64,000 nt of DNA from CAJCIS01 sp965276755 (GTDB lineage Bacteria > Pseudomonadota > Alphaproteobacteria > Acetobacterales > Acetobacteraceae). Position 1 is the first letter of the stretch. Each line of letters starts with the position of its first letter. The DNA lies in assembly GCA_965276755.1 (NCBI GenBank), contig OZ255625.1:1922001-1986000 (forward strand), given 5' to 3'. Below, one piece after another: positions 8,123-17,194 of this stretch. A model generated the notes under the pieces. The model was not told the origin of the DNA, ran no database searches, and saw only the letters and a program-made list of their open reading frames with translations. Both the position numbers and the translations under genes were made by a program.

Positions 8123-10074
8123 TGCGCGAAAAGACGAAGGTGGCATTGTTCATGCATGACTTTGCCGGAGGAGGTGTAGAAAAGATGCGTCTTGCGTTGG
8201 CCGCGGCCCTCGCAAGCGCGCAATGCGAGGTGTCCATCATTGTGGTCAAGGCGTCCGGACCGCTCCTGGCTCAGGTTCCGACGGGCGTTGAAGTATTCGA
8301 TCTTAACTGCGGCAGGCTTTTGTGGGCCATCCCAAAACTGCAACGCCACCTTCGCCATCACCGGCCTCATGTCCTGGTGAGTAGCCTTGATCACAATAAC
8401 ATTGCAGCACTCTGTGCACGTGCCTTGTCCGCAACGCGCACCAAGCTCGTCATTTGCCAGCACAACGCATTGTCGCAGGAGGCGGGGCTTGGGTGGAAGT
8501 ATCGTCTTGTGCCCCGTCTCTATAGGTTGCTCGCTGGACGCGCGGACGCGATCGTGGCCGTCTCGCGCGGCGTGGCGGATGACCTTGCGTCAGTGGCCCA
8601 TCTGCCCCGCAACACAGTCGATGTCATTTGCAACCCGGTTGTCGAGCCTGAAGCTACCCGCTCGATCGGCTTACCGCCTCATCCTTGGCTGGAGGATACC
8701 AGAACACCCGTCTTTGTCTTTGTAGGCCGGCTCGTCGCGCAAAAGGACCCAATCACTCTGCTCGCGGCATTCGCACGCCACCTGGCCACGCATCCCGCAC
8801 GTCTCGTAGTGCTTGGGGATGGCCCGTTGCGTGATGAAATGGTTTGCGCAGCCGCAAAAGCGGGCGTGACAAAGCATGTCTACTTTGCAGGCTTTGTTCA
8901 CGACCCTCTGGCCTGGGTCGCCCACGCGCATGCCCTGTTGCTTACATCGCGATACGAAGGCTTTGCCAACGTTATCGTCGAGGCGTTGGCCTGTGGCACC
9001 CCAGTCATCGCCACCGATTGCCCCTACGGGCCTGCTGAGATACTAGCCGACGGGCGCTACGGGCATCTGGTGAAGGTCGGTGATACGGCGTCGTTTGCAG
9101 CGGCGATGGCTGACGATCTGCGGGCGCATTTCCCAGCAGAATTACTGCGCACCAGAGCGCTGGATTTCACGGTGCAAAAGGCTGCAGACAGCTACCTGTC
9201 TTTGTTCGATAGGTGGCCGCTGGAAGCCAACCGCGCATTCGGCTTGGCATTCACCCAAAAACGAGCGGAAGAAATTGCGGCTCGGCTGATTAGCGAAGTG
9301 CCCGACGAGACGAAGCTGGTCGTGACACCAAACCTGGATCATGTAAGGCTCCTCCACGCGCAGCGTGGCTTTAGACAGGCCTGCCTTAGCGCCGACATGG
9401 TGTGTGCCGATGGCTGGCCCGTAGCCTTCTATGCATTTGCGCGCGGCGCAGCCCCGCATCGCCGTGCAACCGGCTGCGACATTGTGCACGCACTCCTCTC
9501 GCAAAGAGCGATCGCAGCGCGACGCGTGTTCGCCGTCATCGAAAGTGCCGCTACGGCCGCCGCGCTGACGAATTGGCTGGCATCTCGCCACCTCTCCGTG
9601 CAATGGACAATTGAAGTGGCACCCCGCGATCTTGCTGCCGATCTCGTAGCGCAAAGGCAGATCGCCGCGAGAATTTGCGCGGTGGAACCGCATATTCTCA
9701 TCATGACGATCGGTGCGCCAGTCAGCGAAATCTTCGTTCATCAGAATCAGCTGCCGAAGTGCTGGGCCATCTGCGTCGGCCAAGCATTGCGTGTGGAGTT
9801 GGGGCTGACTCGCCGGGCGCCAATGCGTTGGCGCCGCCTCGGACTGGAATGGGCCTGGCGTTGCTCTCAGGAACCGGCGCGCCTGGGCGCCCGCTATATC
9901 CGTGCTTTGGCTTGGCTCCCGTATGCAATTGCAATGGATCTCCTGCGTGGCGCATTTCAGGCGCCGCTCACCACAATCGCCAAAACGGCAGCACCCCGCA
10001 CAACAATAGAACCACGCCCGCGATTAGCCAGTTCGGCAGAAAGCCAAGCCAATCAAGCGCGGGCAAGCCTTTAG
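8122..10074 (+). CDS. Fusion of GT4 glycosyltransferase and WecG/TagA/CpsF (GT26) glycosyltransferase
   Basis: A 650-residue cytoplasmic protein with two catalytic modules. Residues 1 to about 365 form a GT4 enzyme: HDFAGGGVEKMRLALAAAL, FVGRLVAQKDPITLLAAF, VVLGDGPLRDEM, then the donor-site TSRYEGFANVIVEALACG. Residues from about 375 to 620 form a GT26 domain: VVTPNLDHVRLL, ADMVCADGWPV, TGCDIVHALL, TIGAPVSEIFV and RRLGLEWAWR. Joining the two allows sequential sugar additions to the lipid-linked repeat unit. The start ATG overlaps the ligase stop. The last 107 bases overlap the convergent SDR gene. Confidence 0.9.
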   Translation: MREKTKVALFMHDFAGGGVEKMRLALAAALASAQCEVSIIVVKASGPLLAQVPTGVEVFDLNCGRLLWAIPKLQRHLRHHRPHVLVSSLDHNNIAALCARALSATRTKLVICQHNALSQEAGLGWKYRLVPRLYRLLAGRADAIVAVSRGVADDLASVAHLPRNTVDVICNPVVEPEATRSIGLPPHPWLEDTRTPVFVFVGRLVAQKDPITLLAAFARHLATHPARLVVLGDGPLRDEMVCAAAKAGVTKHVYFAGFVHDPLAWVAHAHALLLTSRYEGFANVIVEALACGTPVIATDCPYGPAEILADGRYGHLVKVGDTASFAAAMADDLRAHFPAELLRTRALDFTVQKAADSYLSLFDRWPLEANRAFGLAFTQKRAEEIAARLISEVPDETKLVVTPNLDHVRLLHAQRGFRQACLSADMVCADGWPVAFYAFARGAAPHRRATGCDIVHALLSQRAIAARRVFAVIESAATAAALTNWLASRHLSVQWTIEVAPRDLAADLVAQRQIAARICAVEPHILIMTIGAPVSEIFVHQNQLPKCWAICVGQALRVELGLTRRAPMRWRRLGLEWAWRCSQEPARLGARYIRALAWLPYAIAMDLLRGAFQAPLTTIAKTAAPRTTIEPRPRLASSAESQANQARASL

Positions 10075-10987
10075 CCTCGTCATCGAACGGACCCCTTGCC
10101 CCGGACGCGTGGGCCGAGGGCGCAAACATAGTCGGCTCTCGCAACGACGCCGCGCGCGCGCTGTCGGTCTCCTGGCCTTCATAGCCAAGCCGGCCGATCG
10201 CGCGATCTACCAGGGCCGGCACAAGCCTGTTGCCCAGATCGAACAAGGTCGTTATGGCGCCGACGCGCACCTGACGCTGTTTGGACGTGGCCGCACGAAA
10301 AATTCCCTCTGCCACGATCTCAGGTTGATAGACAGGTTTGGCAGGCCGAGGCGGCCTGCGCATGTGGGTGACGGCGTGGCTGAAGAACGGCGTGTTTACC
10401 GCCGGCGGGAAAACAATTGTGACGTGCACGCCGCTCGCCTCGTGCGCCAGCTCGGCCCGCACGCCATCGGTAAAGGCGCGTACTGCGGCTTTGGCGCCCG
10501 AGTAGGATGTCAGAAGCGGCATGCCGTGATAGGCAATTGCCGAACACACATTGACCACCGTGCCCGCGTCACGCGGCAGCATGCGACGCAAGGCAACTCG
10601 GGTGCCGTTAACCGTGCCGCGATAAGTTACATCCGTAACGCGATCGAACTCGTGGGCAGGCACGTCAAGAAAACGCCCGTAGACGCCATTGCCTGCGCAA
10701 TTGATCCAGACCGTGCAAAGACCGAGCGCATGTTCGATGGACACTGCCGCCGCTTCCAGATCAGCCGCATTGCAAACATCGGCCAATGCAAGACATGCAT
10801 GGCCGCCAGCACTGGTTATCTCAATCTGCACCGACTGCAAGCCCGCCGCGCCACGCGCGATCAAACCGACCCGCCAACCTCTGCGCGCAAAAAGCGTAGC
10901 AGTAGCACGACCAATGCCGGAGGAGGCGCCGACGACAATGACCGTCAGCGAGCCGCCCCGCGCTTGCTTCGAAAACGTGGACGTCAT
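9968..10987 (-). CDS. SDR-family oxidoreductase with C-terminal membrane segment
   Basis: A 339-residue short-chain dehydrogenase. The Rossmann dinucleotide motif is VVGASSGIGRATA, NCAGNG is the NNAG equivalent, and the catalytic residues are Ser in VCSAIAYHG with the YSGAK tetrad. After the roughly 260-residue core comes a linker and a hydrophobic C-terminal helix (WLIAGVVLLLCGVLPFW), suggesting membrane tethering. The substrate is unknown. Its ATG overlaps the TGA of the upstream hda-like gene by four bases, so the two form an operon. Its 3' end overlaps the convergent glycosyltransferase. Confidence 0.88.
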   Translation of the reverse strand: MTSTFSKQARGGSLTVIVVGASSGIGRATATLFARRGWRVGLIARGAAGLQSVQIEITSAGGHACLALADVCNAADLEAAAVSIEHALGLCTVWINCAGNGVYGRFLDVPAHEFDRVTDVTYRGTVNGTRVALRRMLPRDAGTVVNVCSAIAYHGMPLLTSYSGAKAAVRAFTDGVRAELAHEASGVHVTIVFPPAVNTPFFSHAVTHMRRPPRPAKPVYQPEIVAEGIFRAATSKQRQVRVGAITTLFDLGNRLVPALVDRAIGRLGYEGQETDSARAASLREPTMFAPSAHASGARGPFDDEAKGLPALDWLGFLPNWLIAGVVLLLCGVLPFWRLW

Positions 10988-11703
10988 CCAGAACGAACGA
11001 GGCTCAACAAGTCATACTCCGACGGTGGCTCGGGCTGAGCTGACGGGCGATCGTTGATTGCCATGGCAGCCATCGCACGCGTGATCGGCTTGCCGCTGGC
11101 CAACGCCAGCCGATCCAACCGGGCCGCCGCCTCGTGGAGCGCCGCACCCGTCCGCGGGACATGAGCGAGCAAATACTCCCGCACCTTATCGGGTACACGC
11201 ATCTGCCGTTCCGCCAGGAACTGCGCCAGCAGTCCGGCAAGCAAGGCGTCATCAGGCGCGCGGAGTGCCACAACGCTGAACACGCGCAAGCGGCTGGCTA
11301 GATCGGCCAAGCCCACACGCCAATGCGCCGGCGCGGTTCGGCCGGAGAGGAGAACCGGCATCTGCCTCTCAGCGGCGCTATTCAAGATGTGCAACAGCGC
11401 ACGAGCGTCATGCACGGTATCCGCGTCATCAATTGCCAACGCAACCGCGTCAGGCAGCGGCATGAAGAGGCGCACATCTTGCGCCGGCAACAATGCCGCG
11501 CGCTGCTTATGCGCGAAGACGTGCAACAGGTGGGTCTTTCCGACACCTGCCTCCCCCGCTACTGCCAGTCGGGAAGCAGGCCATGTCTTCGGATGGTCGA
11601 TCCAGGTTCGTGCCGACGCATTAGCCTCGCCACAGAGGAACGCGTCAGGCCCATATTGGGCATCGTCCGGAAATCGTAGCGCAAATTGGCGGGCGTAAGT
11701 CAC
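10984..11703 (-). CDS. hda: Hda/DnaA-like regulatory ATPase
   Basis: A 239-residue protein related to DnaA domain III and, in family terms, to Hda, which stimulates DnaA-ATP hydrolysis with the clamp to restrain re-initiation. Visible features are QFALRFPDDAQYGPDAFL at the N-terminus, Walker A GEAGVGKTHLLHVFA, Walker B ALAIDDAD, and SRLRVFSVVALRAPDD as sensor/arginine region. It lacks the DnaA DNA-binding domain IV. Start is GTG 11703. It overlaps the SDR gene downstream by four bases. Confidence 0.85.
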   Translation of the reverse strand: MTYARQFALRFPDDAQYGPDAFLCGEANASARTWIDHPKTWPASRLAVAGEAGVGKTHLLHVFAHKQRAALLPAQDVRLFMPLPDAVALAIDDADTVHDARALLHILNSAAERQMPVLLSGRTAPAHWRVGLADLASRLRVFSVVALRAPDDALLAGLLAQFLAERQMRVPDKVREYLLAHVPRTGAALHEAAARLDRLALASGKPITRAMAAMAINDRPSAQPEPPSEYDLLSLVRSG

Positions 11704-11725
11704 GCGCCGCCCATCACGCTGCCCG

Positions 11726-11992
11726 TCAGCGCGGCACCATGCCCGCGTTGGCAGAATTCACCGCCGCAGCATTTGATGCCCCGCGCGCGGCGTGGGCCGC
11801 AGCAGCGGCCCGCGCTGGGTGTCCAGTTCGCGCCGCACGGCGTGCCATGGCGCGATCGTGATGCGCCATGCCGGCGTCAACCTGCGCGGCCTGGGCGGAG
11901 GCGCCCGGACCGGCACCAACAGGTGCCACGGGCTGCGCCAGGGCAGGTGCGGCCAGAAGCAACAGAGCTACAGTCAAATATAATCTATTCAT
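11726..11992 (-). CDS. Small secreted Ala/His-rich protein of unknown function
   Basis: About 88 residues from ATG 11992, which has GAAGGA about ten bases upstream; ATG 12010 is an alternative. A clear signal peptide (LYLTVALLLLAAPALAQ) is followed by a low-complexity Ala/Gly/His/Arg segment including MAHHDRAMARRAAR and ARAAAAAHAARG. No family is recognised. It lies 23 bases upstream of the hda-like gene on the same strand and may be cotranscribed with it. It is probably periplasmic. Confidence 0.6.
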   Translation of the reverse strand: MNRLYLTVALLLLAAPALAQPVAPVGAGPGASAQAAQVDAGMAHHDRAMARRAARTGHPARAAAAAHAARGASNAAAVNSANAGMVPR

Positions 11993-12122
11993 CCTGAGTT
12001 GATCCTTCATAGCGGCGCGCGCCGTTGTTTGCGCCAGAGAGAAAGAGCATGGTCCGCCCTGAAATGCCATGCTCTGCCGGCAACAAGCACCCGGAACCGA
12101 AGTCCCGGGTGCGTCCTACCAA

Positions 12123-13184
12123 TCAGCGCTTTGGTTTCTCTTCTCGCGGCGCGGCAGCTGGTCGAGGCGGGGGGGCCGGCATTGGTCGAGCCGCTTGAAC
12201 CGGCGCAGCCCCAGGGCCGTGCATGGACGCAGGCGGTGCCTCTACAGCTCGCGGACGCGGAGCCATCTCGGTGGCTCGATCCGGTGCAGCAGCGCGCGGC
12301 ATCGGTCCCGGCCCGGCGCCTCGGTTGGGCGTGTAGGATGGCGTGTTGCCCGTCCCTCTCATTCCTGTCGCGCCAGACTCGGTCGGATGAGGCGCAGCCC
12401 CATAGGGGCGGGCTAGTGGTACGCTCCTGGCCACCGGATGTGGACCAGCCGCCTGTATGCCGGCATGCGACCCGGCTGGTGCAGGGCCCGGGGCGCGCCC
12501 AAACGCCGCTGGCCGCGGCGTTGCCAAAACGGCAGGGCGACCGTGATTTACCGATGCCAGCAATGCCCGGTTCTGCTGTGCGGCCTGGATGTGCTGCGTC
12601 TGCATGGCCGTGGGTGGCACGTGCGGTGCCCGGGCCGCGGCCAGTTCTGCCGGAGTGGCTTGGCGATTGACGCCGTTCGGGCCGTTGAAGCTGTAGCGGT
12701 TGATCGTTACGTTAGTGACATTGCGCTCAAAGACATTCGTCACGCGCACGCCACCGAAATTGTTGACCCTGCTGTTGTAGAAAAACGACCCACCCCGCCA
12801 ATAGCCGCCTTCATAGCCCAGGCCGCCATAGCCGAACCCATAGTTGATCCCTCCGTAATACCCAACGGTCGGTCCCCAGTAGCCGGTATTGAAGATGTAA
12901 CGCCCCTCATTCCAGCCCCAGTAGCCGGGCGTCCAGAGAAGACCCGCTTCGGGCGGCTCCACCCACGTGCCGGGCACCCAGTAATAGCCGGAATAGCCAT
13001 AGGCCCAGTAGCCCGGCATGAAGATATATCCCGGCGCGGGCAGTGGCGGCTGGTCATAGACCGGAAGTTCCGGCGGCGCGGTGGTGATGGACACATCCAG
13101 CCCGACCTGAGCTTGAGCCATGAAGGGCGCCGCAGAGGCACCGAGAGCTACCGCGAGCGGGATTACCAAGTGAAGGGGTCGCAT
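12123..13184 (-). CDS. Secreted WXXGXW-repeat protein
   Basis: A 353-residue exported protein with signal peptide PLAVALGASAAPFMAQAQ. The middle carries repeated aromatic motifs of the WXXGXW/YxxGYW type: MPGYWAYGYSGYYWVPGTW, WTPGYWGWNEGRY and NTGYWGPTVGYYGG, then a Gly/Tyr-rich stretch. The last half is Pro/Ala-rich and disordered, ending in basic REEKPKR. Such proteins occur widely in Proteobacteria as cell-surface or periplasmic proteins with no settled function. It stands alone between the small secreted gene and moaB. Confidence 0.8.
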   Translation of the reverse strand: MRPLHLVIPLAVALGASAAPFMAQAQVGLDVSITTAPPELPVYDQPPLPAPGYIFMPGYWAYGYSGYYWVPGTWVEPPEAGLLWTPGYWGWNEGRYIFNTGYWGPTVGYYGGINYGFGYGGLGYEGGYWRGGSFFYNSRVNNFGGVRVTNVFERNVTNVTINRYSFNGPNGVNRQATPAELAAARAPHVPPTAMQTQHIQAAQQNRALLASVNHGRPAVLATPRPAAFGRAPGPAPAGSHAGIQAAGPHPVARSVPLARPYGAAPHPTESGATGMRGTGNTPSYTPNRGAGPGPMPRAAAPDRATEMAPRPRAVEAPPASMHGPGAAPVQAARPMPAPPPRPAAAPREEKPKR

Positions 13185-13330
13185 GACCTATATCCTATAA
13201 TCGAGGTTGAGCTGATGAAGTCTGGATCAGAGATTGCTGAAACGTGATCGCTCAGCCCTCGGTTCCGCTCCCCAGCCACGAACAAGCTGGCGATGGCCCA
13301 TGTCCAACATTGGGCGCTATAGCGGCGATC

Positions 13331-13882
13331 TTATGGCAGGACAGACGTTGTGATTTTCTCACGCAGGCGCGGCATCAACTCGACCAGGTTGCAGGGCCGA
13401 TGTCGAGAGTCCAGCTGCCAACGCAAAATGTCGTCCCAGCCATCACGCACTGCACCCGTGCTTCCGGGCAAAGCAAACAGATAGGTCCCCCCAGCAACAC
13501 CACCCAGCGCCCGCGACTGCATGGTGCTCGTGCCGATCTTTGCGTAGCTCAGCATGCGAAACAGCTCGCCGAAGCCTTCAATCGTTTTATCCATGACGCC
13601 GCCGAACGCCTCAGGCGTCACGTCCCTGCCGGTCACGCCGGTGCCGCCGGTCGTAATCACCACATCGATATCGGCGCGTGAGATCCAGGCGCGCAGACGT
13701 GCCGTGATCGCAGTCACGTCATCACGCTCGATGGCGCGATCAGCCAAGAAATGTCCCGCCGCCTCGATTTGCCCGACCAATGTATCGCCGGACGTATCGG
13801 TGGCAGCAACGCGGGTGTCAGAAATCGTCATCACCGCAATACGCACGGGCAGGAACACGCGACTTTCATCTATACCTACCAT
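13331..13882 (-). CDS. moaB: Molybdenum cofactor biosynthesis protein B
   Basis: MoaB/MogA-family proteins adenylate molybdopterin before metal insertion. The 183-residue product shows RIAVMTISDTR, VVITTGGTGVTGRDVTPEA, FRMLSYAKIGTSTMQSRA and YLFALPGSTGAVRDGW, all family hallmarks. ATG 13882 is used; a GTG lies one codon upstream. It follows the lytic transglycosylase gene by 12 bases on the same strand, after the UDG-like gene, an order common in alphaproteobacteria. No other moa genes are in the window. Confidence 0.93.
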   Translation of the reverse strand: MVGIDESRVFLPVRIAVMTISDTRVAATDTSGDTLVGQIEAAGHFLADRAIERDDVTAITARLRAWISRADIDVVITTGGTGVTGRDVTPEAFGGVMDKTIEGFGELFRMLSYAKIGTSTMQSRALGGVAGGTYLFALPGSTGAVRDGWDDILRWQLDSRHRPCNLVELMPRLREKITTSVLP

Positions 13883-13894
13883 CACCCAGCCCTT

Positions 13895-15547
13895 TCAGTG
13901 GCGCATCTCGCTGGAGAACGCAGGCCAGGCGCCAGCCGCTAACGCATCCAGTGTCGGGCTAGGGGCGCCAAAACGCGCCGCGTAAGCGCCCATGTAGGTC
14001 AGCGCCGACTGCACGTAGTGGCGAGTCTCATCAATGGGCAGGGTTTCGATGAACAGCAATGGGTCTCCGCCGCCATCGCCCCATTTCTGGGCAGAGCTTG
14101 GTCCAGCATTATAGGCGACCAGCACCCGCAGCAGATTGTCCCCAGCCAAGCTCTCCCGGCTAAGATAGGTCAGAAAACGCTGGCCCAGTCGCAAATTGGT
14201 TCCGGGATCGAGCAAGGCGGCGCTCCCGCGTTCGGCCACCAGCGCCGCCGATTCCGGACGCAATTGCATCAGCCCCTCCGCACCGGCGGGCGAGACGGCG
14301 CCTGGGGTAAAAGCAGACTCCACCCGTGCGACCGCATATACCAAAGACGGGCTGAGGGTGTAACCACCGCGAGGACGTAGCCGGGGTGGTGAGGCTTCGG
14401 CGCCGACCAGATGCAGGGCGCTGGCGAGATCGGCCTTTAGCTGATCCAATCGGGCGGCCTGGGCCACCAACAGCAGAGCGCGCGCGATCGCCGCCTCGGC
14501 CTGCGCCTGCGGCCACAGGCAGCGCAGTTCGGCCTCGGCGCGCGCGCGTTCCCCAACCTGCAGCAAGGCGAAGGCGCGCCGCCCGGCTGGCAATCCAGTC
14601 AGCGCATCGAGATCAGCCTGGCTAAGTAAGCCGTGTATCTGCGAGGCCGGCTCGGCCATGCCCAGCACCCGGCGCGCGAGCATGCCGTGCAGCACGTGCG
14701 GCTCGGCCGCCGCACGGCGCATCCATGGTAGCCACAGCGGCGGATCGCCGGCACGCTGATGGGCACGTGCGGCCCAAAAGGCCGCCGCCGCGCGCAAGCT
14801 GGAGCCAGCTTGCGGCGCAGTAGATGCCGCCTCGAACAGATCGGCCGCCTCTGCCGTCTCGCCGCGTCGCCAGGCGGCAAGTCCGGCGACGTAGGCTGGC
14901 TCACCTTCCTGGCGCGCGGTGCGCAGCCAGGCCACCCGGCCGAGACGTTCGGCCACGGCATCGCGCCCGTCCTGCAACGCGCGCCGCGCAGGCGCAGCAT
15001 CCACTTCGCCCGAGTTAGCTTGCCTCATTGTGTTGCCAGGAAGCGAAGCGGAGGGCAGCAGGGCCGGCACAACCGTGCCAGCAGGTGCGCGCCCTACCGC
15101 AAGCGCGCGAATGACGTTGCCATCGGACAGGTCTGGATAGCGCTGAAGCCAGTCCAGCAACGCAGAAAGAGGCGTCCGGCGCGCCCGGGCCAACATACGA
15201 TCTGCCAAAATATGCCCGAGCAACGTCTGGTCGACGAGTTGCGTGCTCTCCGCCTCAGCCCCGCGCAGATCGCCGCGGCGCTGGCGTAGGAAGATGTCGC
15301 GCACTCGCGCCGCCTCGCTGGGCGCAAGCGGCATCGGCAAGCCCAGCGGCCCCGCGCTGGTCGGCGCGTGCAGGCGTGGCATCAGCATTGCGGTTTCCCG
15401 AATTGCCTTGTCGTCGGGTGATTGCCCCCTCCCCATTTCGCGCGCAATCACCGAGGACCATGCCCCGGCGGTCAGCAACGCGCCCGCCAGAACGGCGCGG
15501 GTGGCGGAGCGGGGAAGAAAGCCGTTCCCTCGCATGGGCCGGGCCAC
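13895..15547 (-). CDS. slt: Soluble lytic murein transglycosylase
   Basis: A 550-residue periplasmic enzyme that cleaves glycan strands to 1,6-anhydro-muropeptides. A signal segment (AVLAGALLTAGAWSSVIA) is followed by a long alpha-helical repeat region and a C-terminal lysozyme-like domain: LVYAVARVESAF with the catalytic Glu, then GAEGLMQLRPES, GTNLRLGQRFLTYL and LVAYNAGPSSAQKW. The order helical superhelix then SLT domain matches Slt70. It sits between the UDG-family gene and moaB, all on the minus strand. Confidence 0.93.
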   Translation of the reverse strand: MARPMRGNGFLPRSATRAVLAGALLTAGAWSSVIAREMGRGQSPDDKAIRETAMLMPRLHAPTSAGPLGLPMPLAPSEAARVRDIFLRQRRGDLRGAEAESTQLVDQTLLGHILADRMLARARRTPLSALLDWLQRYPDLSDGNVIRALAVGRAPAGTVVPALLPSASLPGNTMRQANSGEVDAAPARRALQDGRDAVAERLGRVAWLRTARQEGEPAYVAGLAAWRRGETAEAADLFEAASTAPQAGSSLRAAAAFWAARAHQRAGDPPLWLPWMRRAAAEPHVLHGMLARRVLGMAEPASQIHGLLSQADLDALTGLPAGRRAFALLQVGERARAEAELRCLWPQAQAEAAIARALLLVAQAARLDQLKADLASALHLVGAEASPPRLRPRGGYTLSPSLVYAVARVESAFTPGAVSPAGAEGLMQLRPESAALVAERGSAALLDPGTNLRLGQRFLTYLSRESLAGDNLLRVLVAYNAGPSSAQKWGDGGGDPLLFIETLPIDETRHYVQSALTYMGAYAARFGAPSPTLDALAAGAWPAFSSEMRH

Positions 15548-15666
15548 TAACAGCCCGTGTCATCTTAGGCAATAGCGGGGGTTTACTTGGAGCTGCACAC
15601 TTGCTTTGAAGATGCGGGGCGGTTCTGCTGGCGGATGTGTCAGTATAGTGCCTGACAACTCTGATA

Positions 15667-16422
15667 CTAATGGCCTTTTAACCGCAGCTGCAGCGCGAGA
15701 AGGTCCGCCCAGGCCTCCTTCTTTGCGGCCGGTGTGCGAAGCAGGGTCGCCGGGTGCATCATCGGCAACATGGGAACTCCGCCGGGCATGCCGGCCACAA
15801 CGATGGTCTGCCATCTGCCGCGAGTCTTTCGGATTGAAGCCTCGCTTCCGCTGAGCGCCCGCGTCGGTCCCTGCCCCAGGCTGACCACGAAGCGTGGTCG
15901 CAGCAGGCTCAGGTGACGGCGCAGAAATGGCAGGCACATGGCGATTTCCGCCTCGGTCGGCTGCCTGCCGCCGGGCGGCCGCCAGGGTATCAGGCTGGTA
16001 ACTAACACGGCATCGCGATCCAGCCCGATCGAGGCCAGCATGCGATCCAAGAACTGGCCCGCCGGTCCTCTCATTGGCAGACCAGACACATCCTCGTCAG
16101 GCCCCGGCGTATCATCGACCAGAACAATGTCAGCGGCCGGGTTGCCATCGGCAAACACCAGACTGGTCGCAGTGCCCGCGAGCGGACACGCGGCAAATCC
16201 GGCCAACGCGCTCCGCAGAGCGTCGATCGTCGGTGCTGCATCGGCGCACGCAATTGCCAGGTCAACGGCAGAGGTGCTCGGCACAGCAAGCGGTGCCGCA
16301 ATGGCCAGCTTGGATGTCTGCGCGACCATAACGGCCCCTCGGCTTCGATCGACCGGCGCCTCGTCCAACGCCTCGTCGGCACCCCAGGCAATCTGCAGGC
16401 GAAGGGCAGCCAGTATGTCCAT
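15667..16422 (-). CDS. Uracil-DNA glycosylase superfamily protein (family 4-like)
   Basis: About 251 residues from ATG 16422. A longer frame to 17109 exists, but it runs through the divergent gene at 16558 and has no homologous sequence, so it is rejected. Family features: VFADGNPAADIVLVDDTPGPDED, then GPAGQFLDRML, WRPPGGRQPTEAEI, CLPFLRRHLSLLRPRFVVSLG and MMHPATLLRTP. The catalytic motif A is altered: relatives have GEAPGxDED where this reads DDTPGPDED. The canonical paired Cys of the iron-sulfur site is not obvious. Activity on uracil is therefore uncertain. It heads the slt-moaB block. Confidence 0.8.
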   Translation of the reverse strand: MDILAALRLQIAWGADEALDEAPVDRSRGAVMVAQTSKLAIAAPLAVPSTSAVDLAIACADAAPTIDALRSALAGFAACPLAGTATSLVFADGNPAADIVLVDDTPGPDEDVSGLPMRGPAGQFLDRMLASIGLDRDAVLVTSLIPWRPPGGRQPTEAEIAMCLPFLRRHLSLLRPRFVVSLGQGPTRALSGSEASIRKTRGRWQTIVVAGMPGGVPMLPMMHPATLLRTPAAKKEAWADLLALQLRLKGH

Positions 16423-16557
16423 GCCCTCAGTATTACCGGCACAAATGCCATTCGCTAATGCCATTCGCTGGAGCAAGACCCACTCCAGCCAGCGGCCGCG
16501 GCTTGTGAACCCGCGGCAACCTGTAGCGTCTGCTGCCGACACGACAAGGAGGTTTGA

Positions 16558-17076
16558 ATGAGCGATGACATCGAAGGCCTGGCGCGAGCGCATGGCGTAA
16601 GTAAAGAAGCGGTGCGTGTGCTGCAGGACGCAGTCCGCCGCGGCGGTGGCCAACAGGCTCAGTTCAGCCACCCGGATCTGGGCGGCACGGGTCAATGGTC
16701 CGCCAGCGGGATGACGCAGATCGGCGACATGTTCAATGCCGGGCTGAAGGATAGAGTGGCCGCCCTCTGTGCCGCCTTGACTAGGCACCCGTCTCTTACG
16801 CCCGAGAACCACACGTCCTTGCACAATCACGCTGGTCCTTGGTGGCCGGAGGGTCTGGGCCAACCATCCGCGACCGGATCGCAGAACGGCATACGCTATG
16901 CCTGTTTTCCCCACGCCTGTAGGGTCGCTATCGAGCAGGCCGGCGTCCTGACGCTCTACGACAGCCAGGATCACGCCATCTCCGGTGTCGCCCAGCAGCA
17001 GAGTGCCTCGCCTGAATTGGTCTTCACCAGTCAGAAGGGCAGCGTCAGGGCCTCGGACCTCCCAGTGCCAGCCTAG
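16558..17076 (+). CDS. Conserved hypothetical protein (172 aa)
   Basis: The start is secure: AAGGAGG lies seven bases before ATG 16558. The N-terminal half (residues about 1-75) has a small helical domain, IEGLARAHGVSKEAVRVLQDAVRRGGG, then SHPDLGGTGQWSASGMTQIGDMFNAGLKDRVAALC, a pattern recognised as widespread in uncharacterised proteobacterial proteins. The C-terminal half is Ser/Gln-rich and without features. No signal peptide. It is divergent from the UDG-like gene. Function unknown. Confidence 0.75.
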   Translation: MSDDIEGLARAHGVSKEAVRVLQDAVRRGGGQQAQFSHPDLGGTGQWSASGMTQIGDMFNAGLKDRVAALCAALTRHPSLTPENHTSLHNHAGPWWPEGLGQPSATGSQNGIRYACFPHACRVAIEQAGVLTLYDSQDHAISGVAQQQSASPELVFTSQKGSVRASDLPVPA

Positions 17077-17194
17077 GAAGACGCACCGGTGAAGCGCCTC
17101 CAAAGACAACCCGGGCGCCCCACTTGTTCAGTCACGGAGCGCCCGCTAACGCACACCGCAGCACAGGCGGCACACCACAAGGACGACACGGCTT

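Noticed and set aside
10109..11038. A 309-codon plus-strand frame opposite the SDR gene
   Set aside because: Antisense shadow of a clear SDR; no domain visible.
16423..17109. N-terminal extension of the UDG-like gene to 17109
   Set aside because: Runs through the divergent gene at 16558, which has a strong ribosome-binding site; the extension has no family resemblance.
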